Notes: generated by a model from the letters alone, not told the origin. A DNA stretch of 64,000 bases from Streptomyces ferrugineus (GCF_015160855.1 NZ_CP063373.1:496001-560000), one strand, 5' to 3'; shown: positions 42,437 through 52,380, numbered from the stretch's first letter. Program-made: numbers and translations.

Positions 42437-43291
42437 CTACCGCTGTACGCGGCGGAAGAGCAGGTCGTTCACCACATGACCCTTGTCCAGTCCCTGGCCC
42501 TCGAAACGGGTCAGCGGCCGGAACCGCGGACGGGGCGCGAAACCGCCGTCGGCCTGGGTGTTCTCGAAGCCGGGGTGCGCGGTCAGCACTTCGAGCATCT
42601 GTTCGGCATACGGCTCCCAGTCGGTGGCGCAGTGCACCAGGGCGCCGGGCTTCAGCCGGGTCGCGGCCAGGCTGAGGAACTCGGGCTGGATGAGTCGGCG
42701 CTTGTGGTGGCGCTTCTTGGGCCAGGGGTCGGGGAAGTAGACGCGCAGCCCGTCGAGGGAGTCGGGGCCGAGCATCTCGCGCAGCAGGATGATGGCGTCG
42801 CCGTTGGCCACGCGGATGTTGGTGAGCCCGTTCTGATCGGCGAGATTGAGCAGATTTCCCTGCCCCGGGGTGTGCACGTCGACGGCGAGGATATTGGTGT
42901 CAGGGTCCCCGGCGGCCATCTGCGCGGTCGCCTCCCCCATCCCGAACCCGATCTCCAGCACGACCGGATTCCCGTTCCCGAACAGCTCACCGAGATCGAA
43001 GACACCCTGCCCGTCGATGTCCAGCCCCCACTTGGGCCACAGCCGCTGCAACGCATCCGCCTGCCCCGCGGTCACCCTGCTCCGCCGAGGCTGAAAACTC
43101 CGGATCCGCCGCTCAAAGTGCGACCCGGCCGGATCGGCCTTGGGCCCATCCGGAAACCGCGGCTCCCCCTTGGCCCGGCTATGCCGAACGGAGACACCGG
43201 GAACATGCCCCAGGGCCTCCCCCCGGCTCTCGGGCTGACCTGGGGTGGCGGCGGGCTGCGGGGCATCGGCGGCGTTGAGGGAGTCAGACAC
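42437..43291 (-). CDS. trmB: tRNA (guanine-N7-)-methyltransferase
   Basis: TrmB forms m7G46 in tRNA variable loops using SAM. Motifs: VVLEIGFGMGEATAQMAA (SAM motif I), NILAVDVHTPGQGNLL, VYFPDPWPKKRHHKRRLIQ (the PDPWPKKRHxKRR signature) and VHCATDWEPYAEQML. The N-terminal about 65 residues are low complexity. The start is taken as GTG at 43291 (VSDSLNAADAP); the frame continues to 43339, but that part is probably untranslated. Confidence 0.95.
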   Translation of the reverse strand: MSDSLNAADAPQPAATPGQPESRGEALGHVPGVSVRHSRAKGEPRFPDGPKADPAGSHFERRIRSFQPRRSRVTAGQADALQRLWPKWGLDIDGQGVFDLGELFGNGNPVVLEIGFGMGEATAQMAAGDPDTNILAVDVHTPGQGNLLNLADQNGLTNIRVANGDAIILLREMLGPDSLDGLRVYFPDPWPKKRHHKRRLIQPEFLSLAATRLKPGALVHCATDWEPYAEQMLEVLTAHPGFENTQADGGFAPRPRFRPLTRFEGQGLDKGHVVNDLLFRRVQR

Positions 43292-43344
43292 AGTGAGGTC
43301 GATTTTACGGGGCGGATGAGGGCAGCGGCCCGGGGGCACGTCTC

Positions 43345-43680
43345 AACACCGCCCCACACCGTCCAGCCCGTCGGGCGCCGGAGGAACGGGCTCCCACGGC
43401 CCTGCTCTCAGCACGGGCCGGCACAATCCAGCCTGTCTGGCGCTCGAGGACGGGCTCCCACCATCCCGAGCCCCGCCCGCCCGTTGGGCGCCATTTTCAT
43501 CGCCGACCGGCACCCTCCAGCCCGTCCAGCGCCCGAGGACTGGCTCTCACCATCCCGAGCCCTCATCCACCCACTGGACGCCACCCCTCAACACCGATCC
43601 GCACAATCCAGCCCGCCCAGTGCCTGAGGACGGGCACCCACCATCCCCAACCCCCACCCATCCACCCACTGGCCACCGCC
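43345..43680. repeat. Degenerate array of a G+C-rich repeat unit
   Basis: At least three to four imperfect units, each about 90-120 bp, built on CACAATCCAGCCCGTC-like, GGCGCCCGAGGACGGGCTC-like and CCACCATCCCGAGCCC-like blocks (for example near 43428, 43512 and 43600). They resemble the central part of the adjoining repeat arm (CAATCCAGCCCGTCCGGCGT). No gene. It could be a run of decayed copies of the dispersed element. Confidence 0.7.
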
Positions 43681-43848
43681 TTCCAACGCCGGCCCGCGCA
43701 ATCCAGCCCGTCCGGCGTTTGAGGACAAGGCCCTTTAGGGGCCGGAGCGGGGTCTGGGGCGGCAGCCCCAGTGGGGGTCGAAGGGGCAGCGCCCCTTCAG
43801 GATGGGACGGGTAGGGGCGGCGGGGGCGAGAAACACCCGGCGTCACAC
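43681..43848 (-). repeat. G+C-rich dispersed repeat, arm 2 (inverted copy of arm 1)
   Basis: Reverse complement of 36795-36970 over about 170 bp with few differences (for example GGCCCCTAAAGGGCC where arm 1 has GGCCCTGAAGGGGCC). It touches the lhgO stop codon. Together with arm 1 it brackets 6.7 kb, so recombination between the two could invert the tRNA-fMet to trmB block. Confidence 0.8.
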
Positions 43849-45051
43849 CCCCTCCAACACCGCCAACGCCCGCCGAGCCACCTCCCGCCCGATCGGCAGC
43901 GAAGCCGTCGCCGCAGGACTCGGCGCATTCAGCACATGCACCGCCCGAGCCCCCTCCCGTATCAGAAAGTCATCCACCAGCCCCCCGTCCCGCAGCACCG
44001 CCTGCGCCCGCACCCCCGCAGCCGCCGGCACCAGATCATCCGACGTCACCGCAGGCAACAACCTCCGCACCGCCACCGTGAACGCCGCCCTGGACACCGA
44101 CCGCCGCAGCTCCCCCGCCCCGTACCGCCAGTGCCGCCGCGCCATCCGCCACACCCCGGGCCACGCCACCGTCGCCCCGACCTCCCGCGGCCGTACGACA
44201 CCCCACCCGTACCCCTCCCGGGCCAGCGCCGGAACCGCGTTCGGCCCGATGTGCACACCGCCGTCGATCCCGCGCGTGAGGTGCACGCCGAGGAACGGAA
44301 ACGCCGGATCCGGCACCGGATACACCAGCCCCCGCACCAGCTCGGGCCGCGCCAGCGAGTAGTACTCCCCCCGGAACGGCACGATCCGCACCTCCGGCTC
44401 GTCCCCCGTCATCCGGGCCACCTCGTCGCAGTACAGCCCGGCACAGTTCACCAGCACCCGCCCCCGCACGACGTCCCCGCGCGTGGTCCGTACGGCGACC
44501 CCCAGCTCGGCCCGCCGGTCGACGCGCTCGACCTCCGCGCCGTACCGGATCTCCGCCCCGGACGCCTCGGCGAGCTGCCGGGCGACCCCGACGAAGTCGC
44601 ACACGCCCGTCGTCCCGACGTGTATCGCGGCGAGTCCGCGCACCTCGGGCTCGTACTCCGCGATCTGCGTGGCGCCCAGCTCCCGCACCGGAATGCCGTT
44701 CTCCCGCCCGCGCTGCACCAGTGCGTGCAGACGCGGCAGCTCCTCCCGCTCGGTCGCGACGATCAGCTTGCCGGTGACGGCGTGCGCGATGCCGTACTCC
44801 GCGCAGAACTTGACCATCTCGGCGGCGCCCCGCACCGCGTACCGCGCCTTCAGCGACCCCGGCCGGTAGTAGATCCCGCTGTGGATGACCCCGCTGTTGC
44901 GCCCCGTCTGGTGCCGGGCGGGGCCCGGCTCCTTCTCCAGCACGGTCACCCGCGTCCCCGGCGCGGCACGCGTGATCGCATACGCCGTGGACAGCCCGAC
45001 GATCCCACCGCCGATGACGAGCACGTCACAGTCGTAAGCGAGCGTCCGCAC
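43843..45051 (-). CDS. lhgO: L-2-hydroxyglutarate oxidase
   Basis: FAD-dependent DAO-family oxidase that converts L-2-hydroxyglutarate to 2-oxoglutarate, feeding electrons to the membrane. The N-terminal FAD motif is CDVLVIGGGIVGLSTAYAI, then VTVLEKEPGPARHQTGRNSG and VIHSGIYYRPGSLKAR, both characteristic of LhgO. The C-terminal block is VHVLNAPSPAATASLPIG. GTG at 45051 (VRTLAYDCDVL) follows GGGAGGTGGGGCAG, so the longer frame to 45222 is rejected. 402 residues, family length. Confidence 0.92.
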   Translation of the reverse strand: MRTLAYDCDVLVIGGGIVGLSTAYAITRAAPGTRVTVLEKEPGPARHQTGRNSGVIHSGIYYRPGSLKARYAVRGAAEMVKFCAEYGIAHAVTGKLIVATEREELPRLHALVQRGRENGIPVRELGATQIAEYEPEVRGLAAIHVGTTGVCDFVGVARQLAEASGAEIRYGAEVERVDRRAELGVAVRTTRGDVVRGRVLVNCAGLYCDEVARMTGDEPEVRIVPFRGEYYSLARPELVRGLVYPVPDPAFPFLGVHLTRGIDGGVHIGPNAVPALAREGYGWGVVRPREVGATVAWPGVWRMARRHWRYGAGELRRSVSRAAFTVAVRRLLPAVTSDDLVPAAAGVRAQAVLRDGGLVDDFLIREGARAVHVLNAPSPAATASLPIGREVARRALAVLEGV

Positions 45052-45190
45052 CTGCCCCACCTCCCGGATTCGATAATGCACTGCACCACTGACAGTCACT
45101 TCAAACGCCGGGGGCCGCGGCGCCCCGACCGGGGCGCAGGGCTGTATCGATATGCGGACGTGCAAGGACCCGGCCCCTCGAGCGGAGCGC

Positions 45191-46615
45191 TTACGCCGGG
45201 GCCACGAGCAGCGGCCGTGCACGCTCCCGGAGCTCGACCACCCTCGGCTCGTCGCCGTACGGCTCCAGCCGGTGCAGCAGGTCCTTCACGTACTCCGTGG
45301 TGCGCGCGGACGATATCCGCCCCGCGACCTCCACCGCCCGCACGCCCTGCTCGCATGCCGCGTCGAGATTGCCCGACTCGAGCTCGGCGACCGCCGAGAC
45401 GACGAGCCGCAGCCCGTGCGAGCGCACGAACTCCTCCGTCGGCTTCGACAGCGCCTGCTCGGTGAACCGCCGTACCTGGCGCGGTGCCTTCAGGTCCCGG
45501 TAGCACTCGGCGGCGTCCGCGGCGAAGCGGTCGTAGGAGTAGAAGCCGAGCCAGGACGGGTCGTTGTCGCCCTCCCGGGAGCGCTCCAGCCAGCCCTCCG
45601 CCGCCTTCAGCGCGCCGCCGGCCGCCTGCGCGTCACCTGCGCGCGCGTGCGCGCGTGCCTCGACCAGGCGGAAGAAGCTCATGGTGCGGGCCGTGGCGAG
45701 GCCCCGGTTGCGTTCCAGCGCGGCCTGGGCGAGGTCGACGCCCTCGTCGCCGAAGCCCCGGTAGGTCGCCTGGAGCGACATCGACGCCAGCACATACCCG
45801 CCGAGGGGCACGTCGGCCGCCGCGCGGGCCAGCCGCAGCGCCTGGATGTAGTACCGCTGGGCCGCCTCCTGTTGCCCGGTGTCGAAGGCCATCCACCCGG
45901 CGAGCCGCGTGAGTTCGGCGCTGGCCCCGAACAGGGCACGTCCCACCTCGTCGGAGTACGAGCCGAGCAGCAGCGGCGCCGCCTCGACTCGTAAGCACTC
46001 GGGCACCATGGACGAACGCCAGTCGCCGCCTCCGTACTTGGAGTCCCAGCGCCTGGCGTCCTCGGCGGCCTCCCGCAGCTTCTGTACGTCGCTGTGGCCG
46101 ACTTTGAGCGGTGCGCCGGAGCCCTCGGACGGGCTCACCTCGCGCGCTACCGAGCTGTCGGCCGGGGTTATCAGCCACCGCGAGGCAGGCGTTGCGTATG
46201 CGCTTACTGCGAACGAACCGGCCAGCGACTGCCATATGCCGCCGGAGCCGGCGCGGCGTCCGGCGAGGTCGAGACGGTAGAGCTCCGTCGCCGACTTCAC
46301 CGCCTGTCCGACGTCCCGGGGGAAGGCGAGGCCCACTTCGGGTGCGGGGTCCGCGTCCGCCAGGCCGATCTCGTGGAGCGGCACCGGGCGGCCCAGCTTC
46401 TGGCCGATCGCGGCGGCGATGAGGTGCGGCGCGGCACCTTGCGGCACCATGCCTTTGGACACCCAGCGCGCCACCGACGTCTTGTCGTAGCGAAGAGTCA
46501 GGCCCCGCTGAGCGCCAAGGTCGTTGACGCGTCGGGCGAGTCCTGCGTTGCTGATTCCCGCGAGGGCGAGAACGGCGCCGAGCTTTTCGTTCGGCCCGCG
46601 TTGCTCCCTGGACAT
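45191..46615 (-). CDS. Sporulation-associated transcriptional regulator (ORF1590/NsdA-like)
   Basis: 474 residues. The N-terminal 75 residues look like a DNA-binding domain ([57 protein letters not shown]). The remainder is alpha-helical with TPR-like repeats ([59 protein letters not shown]). This layout is that of Streptomyces sporulation-associated proteins such as the S. griseus ORF1590 group and NsdA, which influence differentiation and antibiotic onset. ATG at 46615 ([12 protein letters not shown]). Divergent from the AsnB-like gene. Confidence 0.8.
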   Translation of the reverse strand: MSREQRGPNEKLGAVLALAGISNAGLARRVNDLGAQRGLTLRYDKTSVARWVSKGMVPQGAAPHLIAAAIGQKLGRPVPLHEIGLADADPAPEVGLAFPRDVGQAVKSATELYRLDLAGRRAGSGGIWQSLAGSFAVSAYATPASRWLITPADSSVAREVSPSEGSGAPLKVGHSDVQKLREAAEDARRWDSKYGGGDWRSSMVPECLRVEAAPLLLGSYSDEVGRALFGASAELTRLAGWMAFDTGQQEAAQRYYIQALRLARAAADVPLGGYVLASMSLQATYRGFGDEGVDLAQAALERNRGLATARTMSFFRLVEARAHARAGDAQAAGGALKAAEGWLERSREGDNDPSWLGFYSYDRFAADAAECYRDLKAPRQVRRFTEQALSKPTEEFVRSHGLRLVVSAVAELESGNLDAACEQGVRAVEVAGRISSARTTEYVKDLLHRLEPYGDEPRVVELRERARPLLVAPA

Positions 46616-47397
46616 GCGCCACCCCTCGACACAGACGGCTGCCGCGCTGGCATAACCACGCGGCATTCGTAAACCCAGCGTAGTTCGCCGCATCCCAAGC
46701 GTTAAGGGGCATTGTTCCGGATGGCGGGATTGTGGTCCGTACTCAAATACGCGGCATGTACGCACAGTTGTGGCGTGCTCCCGTTGTGTGGCTGTGCGCC
46801 CGTCCGTGCGCTCTTCTCCAGCCACCGGGGGAGCGGTTCCATGGCTCCTGCGTGGGTCGGCCCGCTGTACTGGATCCAGCGGGCTGGGGGATTCCGCCGC
46901 CTCCATCCCCGCGGGCGGCGGAACGGTCCGGGGGGCGCACTCCGTTCCCCGGACTGCGCGCGCAACGAGCACGGCGAGTAGTGCGGAGGGCTTGCACGGA
47001 GTGTGCGCGAGCCTGTCTCTACGACGCTGATTTGGCCGAAAATCGACCCCGCTGCTCCGGGATAATTGGGGCTCCCACCACGGAACTTGAGGGCGCGTGG
47101 GGAGTTTTTGGGGAGCGTTCAGGGGGCGCATTCGCGCCGCAGCCGCAGCTCAATCCGCAGCTCAATCCACTCGCCTCCTCGCACGGATCTTTCCGCCGCA
47201 CCCTTGCGGATCCCCTTGCCCTGCAGGGGCGTTGTCCGGGCATCCGGGTCGCGTGCCGCCTGGCGCGCGGGCGCCCGCGCGGGCGCGATTGCCCGGCCCC
47301 GAGCCGCTCCGCCGCCGCTCCGGTGCGCGTCCTTCATGGCAGCATGGTGAACCGGTTCGTACGGTGCACTGGTTGTCCACAGCCTGTGGAGGCGTCC
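46616..47397. other. Long (782-bp) divergent intergenic region
   Basis: Separates the sporulation regulator and the AsnB-like gene. Several open frames on the plus strand lack a family match and a good ribosome site. A direct repeat CCGCAGCTCAAT occurs twice near 47148-47165. There is an A+T-richer patch at about 47030-47070 and another at 46680-46760, likely promoter regions. I see no small gene I can defend. Confidence 0.5.
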
Positions 47398-49485
47398 ATG
47401 CGGTGGTTGGTGGGATGGAGCAGCACCGCCGCGGTGGCCGCCGGAATCGGCTCCGCGGGGGCCACCGGCAGCGACGGCGAGACCGTGCACCCGGTGGGGT
47501 CCCAACTCCTGTGGGGCGACCCCGATCCGCTGTGGGCGGTCGGGGACTGGCGCCCCGACGAGGTGCGCGTGGTCAAGGCCGACGCGCAGAACAGGATCGC
47601 GGTCCTCGGCACCTGCGGGGCGAGCGACGAACAACTGCGCCTCGGCCTGTTCGCCGCGCGCGGAGGGGCACTTCGCCATCTGACGGCCTGGTCCGGCAGC
47701 TACACGGCCGTCGTCCAGGTCGGCCGCCGGGTCACGGTCTGCGGCGACCTCGCGGGCGCACGGCCCGTGTTCTACACCCCCTGGGCGGGCGGTACGGCCT
47801 ACGCGACCGCCGCGCTCCCCCTCGCCGACCTCATCGAGGCCAACCTCGACTTCGGGCACCTGGCCGCCCTGCTCGCGGCCCCCGACGTACCGGCCGCCGT
47901 GCACGACTCCACCCCGTACGACGGCGTACGGCGCATCCCGCCGGGGCATGCGCTGATCCTGCGCGCCGGGGCACGCGAGGTCGCCGGGTACGAACCGGTC
48001 GCCTCGCTGGCGGTGGCGGCGGCACCGGCCGATCCGGACAGCGCGGTGGACGCCGTACGCGACGCCCTGGTGGAGGCGGTACGCGCGCGTCTGTCCGCGC
48101 CCCGCCACGTTCCCGACATCGACCCCGGTCCGGTGCCGGGGATGGGGCCGGCCGAGCGGCGGGCCGCGCGCGGGATGCCGGTTCCGGGCATCGGCGCGGA
48201 CCTGTCCGGCGGGCCGGCCTCAGGCACCCTGGCCCTCCTCGCCGCCGGTCTCCCGGGCATGCCGGGCACGGTGCTGGGCCACGGCACGGGCGCCGGGGAG
48301 CGGCTCCTCGCGGTGACCTTCAACGACCTGGCGGTCGGCGGCCGCGAGTCGGAGCTGGAACGCGCCGGCACCCTGGCGGCCAACCCGCGCCTGCACCACG
48401 TGGTGGTGGCGGGCGGCGAGGAGACACTGCCGTACGCCGACCTGGACGGCCCCCTGACGGACGAGCCCGGCCCCAGCCTGGTGACGGCGGCGCGCCACCG
48501 AGCCCGTCTGGCATCGGGCAGCGCGGACCACTTCACGGGCTACGGCGCCCGCCAGGTCCTCGACGCCCACCCCGCGCGCCTGGCCGACCTCCTGATGGAC
48601 CGCAAACGCCGGCACCTGGTCCGCCCGGTCGCGGCCCTGGCGAAGGCGGACGGCTCGGTGCTGGTCCCCGCGCGCGTGTACGGCGCGGCGCGCAAGCTGG
48701 CCCGCACGCCCTACCGGACCGGCCTGGAGACCCTGGCCGATCGCCTGCTGCACCGCCGCTTCGAAGAGCCCGGAGGCGCCGTGGGGGCATCGCTCGCCGC
48801 GCTCACCTGGGCCAGACCGGGCCCGGCGGCACGCTGGCTGACCGGTGAGGCGCTGGCGGAAGTATCGGTTCGCCTCCAGACGGCGACGAGCCGCAACGGC
48901 GCAGGCCCCGGCCAGCGCCCCGGCGACCACCGCGCGCGTGCGGCCCTGGCCCGCCACGCCGCGGACATCCGCGTCCTGGAGCAGGCCGCCGAGATCCGTT
49001 CCCAGCGCCTGCACACCCCCTTCCTCGACAACCAGGTCGTCCGTGCCTGCCGCGCCCTCCCGGAGGCCCTGCGCGTCCAGCCCGGCGCCCGCGCCGCGAT
49101 CCTCCGCACGGTCCTGGAGGGCGCCGGAGTGGCCGACCTCCCACTCGGCTGGGGCGCCCCGTCCCACGCACCGGCAGCGGTGGCGGCCCGCACCGGCCTG
49201 AGAGCGGCCACGGACTCCCTGATGGCCCTCTTCGGCACACCACTGCTGGCACAGGCCGGCCTGGTGGAGGCCCGAGTCGTCCGCAAGGCCCTCCGCGCAG
49301 CAGCCGAGGGCGAGCCCCTCCCCCTGGACGGCCTGGCGGACCTCGTCTCCCTGGAACTCTGGCTGCACCGCCTACTGGCCCGCCGAGGCACCTGCTGGAC
49401 CGGCACACCGGCCCGCCAGCGCGCGGTACCGGCGGGGATCACGCCGCAGAAGGGGGTGTTGGGGGCGGGGGCGCGGCGGGGATAG
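47398..49485 (+). CDS. Asparagine-synthetase-like (AsnB/lasso-cyclase-type) protein
   Basis: 695 residues. The N-terminal half resembles the class II glutamine-amidotransferase fold (TAWSGSYTAVVQVGRRVTVC, GDLAGARPVFYTPW, DGVRRIPPGHALIL) but begins MRWLVG, without the catalytic Cys2. The synthetase half has LSGGPASGTLALLAAG near residue 270, a PP-loop lacking the Asp of SGGxDS, and HTPFLDNQVVRACRALPEAL near the end. So amidation by the classical mechanism is doubtful; it may be a divergent amide synthetase or a non-catalytic relative. ATG at 47398 follows GTGGAGG. Its conserved place next to the sporulation regulator suggests a developmental role (inference). Confidence 0.85.
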   Translation: MRWLVGWSSTAAVAAGIGSAGATGSDGETVHPVGSQLLWGDPDPLWAVGDWRPDEVRVVKADAQNRIAVLGTCGASDEQLRLGLFAARGGALRHLTAWSGSYTAVVQVGRRVTVCGDLAGARPVFYTPWAGGTAYATAALPLADLIEANLDFGHLAALLAAPDVPAAVHDSTPYDGVRRIPPGHALILRAGAREVAGYEPVASLAVAAAPADPDSAVDAVRDALVEAVRARLSAPRHVPDIDPGPVPGMGPAERRAARGMPVPGIGADLSGGPASGTLALLAAGLPGMPGTVLGHGTGAGERLLAVTFNDLAVGGRESELERAGTLAANPRLHHVVVAGGEETLPYADLDGPLTDEPGPSLVTAARHRARLASGSADHFTGYGARQVLDAHPARLADLLMDRKRRHLVRPVAALAKADGSVLVPARVYGAARKLARTPYRTGLETLADRLLHRRFEEPGGAVGASLAALTWARPGPAARWLTGEALAEVSVRLQTATSRNGAGPGQRPGDHRARAALARHAADIRVLEQAAEIRSQRLHTPFLDNQVVRACRALPEALRVQPGARAAILRTVLEGAGVADLPLGWGAPSHAPAAVAARTGLRAATDSLMALFGTPLLAQAGLVEARVVRKALRAAAEGEPLPLDGLADLVSLELWLHRLLARRGTCWTGTPARQRAVPAGITPQKGVLGAGARRG

Positions 49486-49901
49486 GTCTGCGGATCCGAG
49501 GGGCGGGTGGCGATCCACACGCGTCACGGTCACCGGCCATCACATCACGCACAAAACCGTCACACAGCGCACCTCGCTGTGAATGTTTACAGCTCGTAGG
49601 TCGCGTAACGGATTTCGCGTCCGATACGCAGAAGGAAACAGTGCGTCTGCACGGGCGAGAAGAAACTGGTGCAAGTCTTGCCAAAGTGGAACAAGCCGCC
49701 ACTGTGATGGTGCTCGTATTTCCGTCTTCTTGTGAATTTTGCCGAGAAGGGCGAGATAGGCGTCGCTAGTCACCCCAGTCCTGAAAATGCGGCAAGATCA
49801 TATTGCCTGATCACCCTGTTGCCCTCTGATAATTTCCTCACCGCCCCGCAATCGAATTGCGGGGCTGCATTCATCGAAAATCACATCAGGGGGTTCTATA
49901 A
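49486..49901. other. Intergenic region with hairpin at 49843-49865
   Basis: 416 bp with lower G+C than the neighbours, and no gene. A perfect hairpin GCCCCGCAAT-CGA-ATTGCGGGGC ends 36 bp before the next ATG and could be a terminator or leader element for the small secreted-protein gene. Confidence 0.6.
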
Positions 49902-50253
49902 ATGAAGAGATTCGGCCGGAAGAGCGGCATAGTCGCGGCATGTGCCGGCGCCGAGCGGATGCGCTGAGCCGTCCGTCAGGTTCAACGTCGTCACCGGGAG
50001 CACCCTGTGGGGGCAGTCCAAGGCGTCCTGCAATTCCGCCAAGACGAGCACGCTGACCACTGAGATCAAGTGGGACAAGAACCTGCTCCCTGACCCGCTC
50101 ACGGCGAAGAACGCGATGACGGACACGCGCAAGGACTGGACGGTCGGCGTGTCCAGCTGCGACAACGGCAACAAGCGTGGCTACTACGCGCGGGGTTACT
50201 GGAATGGCGGCACCTACCACGACACGTCTCCCCGCGACGTCCGGGCCTGCTGA
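49902..50253 (+). pseudogene. Small secreted protein gene, broken in the signal peptide
   Basis: An excellent start (AGGGGGTTCTATAA then ATG) reads MKRFGRKSGIVAACAGAERMR and stops, while the mature part runs in another frame: SVRFNVVTGSTLWGQSKASC, DKNLLPDPLTAKNAMTDTRK, DWTVGVSSCDNGNKRGYY, WNGGTYHDTSPRDVRAC. This suggests a deletion inside the signal-peptide region; normally MKRF... would lead into a hydrophobic core and cleavage site. Three Cys could form disulfides. The family is not recognised. Directly upstream of an ABC transporter set, so the product could be the exported or sensed peptide. Sequencing error is an alternative. Confidence 0.55.
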
Positions 50254-50290
50254 AGCCTGAGAACCGAGAGAACGTAGGAAGGGCTGGGGC

Positions 50291-51064
50291 GTGGCTACGA
50301 TTATAGTCGATGGAATGGTGCAGCGACGCGGAAAGCGTACGGTTCTGCGAGGTGTCACTTTTTCACTGGACAGTGGCGTGACCGCCCTTCTCGGGCCGAA
50401 CGGCGCGGGAAAGACGACTCTGCTGGAAACGGTGGTCACGCTCCTGCCCCCTGCCGGTGGAAATATTCAGGTTCTTGGTGAGGATTACGGCGACAAAAAG
50501 GCGCGGGAGCGGGCGCGGCAGCGTATTGGATATCTGCCGCAGAATTTCGGATATGTCGCATCGTTCAGCGTTGAGGACTTCGTCTCGTACGTGTCATGGA
50601 CCAAAGGGATGAAGGGTGCGTCCGGCGCGCAGGCCGTGCGCGAGGCCATCGCCGCTGTGGGGCTCACCGACAGTGCCTCGGTACGCATGGCGAAGCTGTC
50701 CGGTGGCATGCGGCAACGGGCGGGGATCGCGGCGGCAGTGGTCCACCGTCCCGACTTCCTCGTACTCGACGAACCCACCGTCGGTCTGGACCCGCGCCAG
50801 CGTTCGGACTTCCGCAAGCTGGTGCGCGGCCTCGCCGCCACCACCCCCGTGCTTCTCAGCACCCATCTCACCGACGACGTGTCCGCGATGTGCGACGACG
50901 TGCTGGTTCTCGAAGACGGGGACATCGTGTTCCAGGGCACTGTCCGCGAACTGGCGGCGGCCGGTGCGTCCTCCGAGGACGGGGACACGGAGCTGGAGCG
51001 GGGCTACCACACCGTCGTCGGCCGCCGGGGACACGACTCCGAGGCCCAGGGCGGTGCACGATGA
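50291..51064 (+). CDS. ABC transporter ATP-binding protein
   Basis: ATPase of 257 residues: Walker A LLGPNGAGKTTLLE near residue 40, Q-loop YLPQNFGYVASFS, signature KLSGGMRQRAGIAAA, Walker B FLVLDEPTVGLDP, switch His in LLSTHLTDDV. Most similar in style to ABC-2-type exporters with short ATPases. GTG at 50291 lies 38 bp after the secreted-protein gene. It overlaps the permease gene by 4 bp (ATGA), so the pair is translationally coupled. Lower G+C in the first 250 bp points to foreign origin. Confidence 0.92.
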   Translation: MATIIVDGMVQRRGKRTVLRGVTFSLDSGVTALLGPNGAGKTTLLETVVTLLPPAGGNIQVLGEDYGDKKARERARQRIGYLPQNFGYVASFSVEDFVSYVSWTKGMKGASGAQAVREAIAAVGLTDSASVRMAKLSGGMRQRAGIAAAVVHRPDFLVLDEPTVGLDPRQRSDFRKLVRGLAATTPVLLSTHLTDDVSAMCDDVLVLEDGDIVFQGTVRELAAAGASSEDGDTELERGYHTVVGRRGHDSEAQGGAR

Positions 51065-52380
51065 GCGGTCTGTCGACCGGCATCCTGAGGGGTGCCGCAC
51101 TGGAGACCCGTACGCGCTGGCACCTCTGGGCCGTGCTGGTCCTGATCTTCGTCAGTGTGTGGAACGCACTGGGCAACCTCACCCCGGGCGTGGGTTTCTG
51201 GCCCAATGCCGTCCACGCCGTGGTGCTCTCCGGTGTCCTCAGCAGCTGTGGAATGGCCGGACTCGCGGCGCTCACGGGAGGCCGGGAGCAACAGCGCGGC
51301 CTCTCCTACCTGGCCGGGATGAGTTCGGTGCCCGCGTGGTGGCTGCCTGGTGCCCAACTGCTCGCCATGGTGGCCTGGGCCTCCCTGGCGTACGGCTTCG
51401 TCGCCGTGGCGGTCGTGGTCAGGGTGCTGTTCGAAGCACCCGCGGGTGACATCGGGATCAGTGGGTGGCTGGCGGGTTGGTGTGCCGTCGTGGCCTGGAC
51501 CGTGCTCGGATACTCCGTCGGCCGGCTATGGCCCAGTCGTTTCACCGCCCCTCTCGCGGCCGTGGTGCCTTTCGCCGTCTACGTGGTGCACTACGACCTG
51601 GTCGGGCACACCGGTTATCTCCTCTTCCCCTTCCTGGACGAAATCGTCACGCCGTACGCCCTGCCGCAGGACGGCCTCTACGCCGGTCAGGCCGTCTGGC
51701 TCGCCGGGGTGGCGGTGGCCGGCGCCGGTGTGTGCCTCGCCCGCCTGTTGTCGCGACGCGCGACCATCGGGGTCGCAGCGGTCTCACTGGGCCTGGCGAT
51801 CACCGGTGTCGCGGTGCTCAGCCCGCTGCACGGACGCTTCCACCAGCCCGCCCTCAGCGCAGCCGAGTCCGCGCGGCTGTCGACGGTGTGCACCACCTCC
51901 CACGACCTGGCGATCTGTGTGCACCCGGCGTTCGAGAGTGCGCTGCCCGAAGTGCGGAACACCTTCACGGACACGGCCGCACGGCTCGCGCACACTCCGG
52001 CACGTGTGACCCGGCTCGTCCAGCAGGAGCGCAACAGCACCCCCGCTCCCGGCACCGCGCCGTTGTACCTCGACGATCTGCGTCCCGGCCGAGTCGAGGA
52101 AGCGCGAGAGGAACTGATCAGCTCCTTGACGGACTTCAAAGCGTGCAATCTGACGCAGGACAACCCTCGGACCGCCGCCTTGACCGAACTGGTGCAGCAG
52201 TGGCTGGCGCACGGCCGCGCGGACGCCTCCGCCGTGGCCGGACTGCCCGAGCCGACCACCGAACTACGCACGGCACAGCAGACGATCAACGGGTGGTCCA
52301 GCGGACAGGGCGGCACCTGGCTGGGCGACCACTGGGACGCCTTCCGGACATGCACGCTCTCCGGCGAGGACTTCCGGTGA
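51061..52380 (+). CDS. ABC transporter permease-like membrane protein
   Basis: 439 residues. Six or seven hydrophobic segments occupy residues 20-260 (LWAVLVLIFVSVWNALGNL, PGAQLLAMVAWASLAYGFV, GWCAVVAWTVLGYSVGRL, VWLAGVAVAGAGVCLARLL), then a soluble C-terminal domain of about 180 residues with Cys residues (STVCTTSHDLAICVHPAFE) and His. The layout of integral part plus large extracytoplasmic tail is seen in bacteriocin-type ABC-2 systems. It is coupled to the ATPase gene upstream and overlaps the next membrane protein gene (GTGA). Confidence 0.8.
   Translation: MSGLSTGILRGAALETRTRWHLWAVLVLIFVSVWNALGNLTPGVGFWPNAVHAVVLSGVLSSCGMAGLAALTGGREQQRGLSYLAGMSSVPAWWLPGAQLLAMVAWASLAYGFVAVAVVVRVLFEAPAGDIGISGWLAGWCAVVAWTVLGYSVGRLWPSRFTAPLAAVVPFAVYVVHYDLVGHTGYLLFPFLDEIVTPYALPQDGLYAGQAVWLAGVAVAGAGVCLARLLSRRATIGVAAVSLGLAITGVAVLSPLHGRFHQPALSAAESARLSTVCTTSHDLAICVHPAFESALPEVRNTFTDTAARLAHTPARVTRLVQQERNSTPAPGTAPLYLDDLRPGRVEEAREELISSLTDFKACNLTQDNPRTAALTELVQQWLAHGRADASAVAGLPEPTTELRTAQQTINGWSSGQGGTWLGDHWDAFRTCTLSGEDFR

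Noticed and set aside
43345..43680. CRISPR array
   Set aside because: The repeated units are long (90-120 bp), imperfect and lack constant spacer/repeat periodicity; no cas genes nearby.
46712..46981. Possible 89-residue protein in the long intergenic region
   Set aside because: No ribosome site, Arg/Gly-rich end, no family resemblance; overlapping frames on both strands look equally good.
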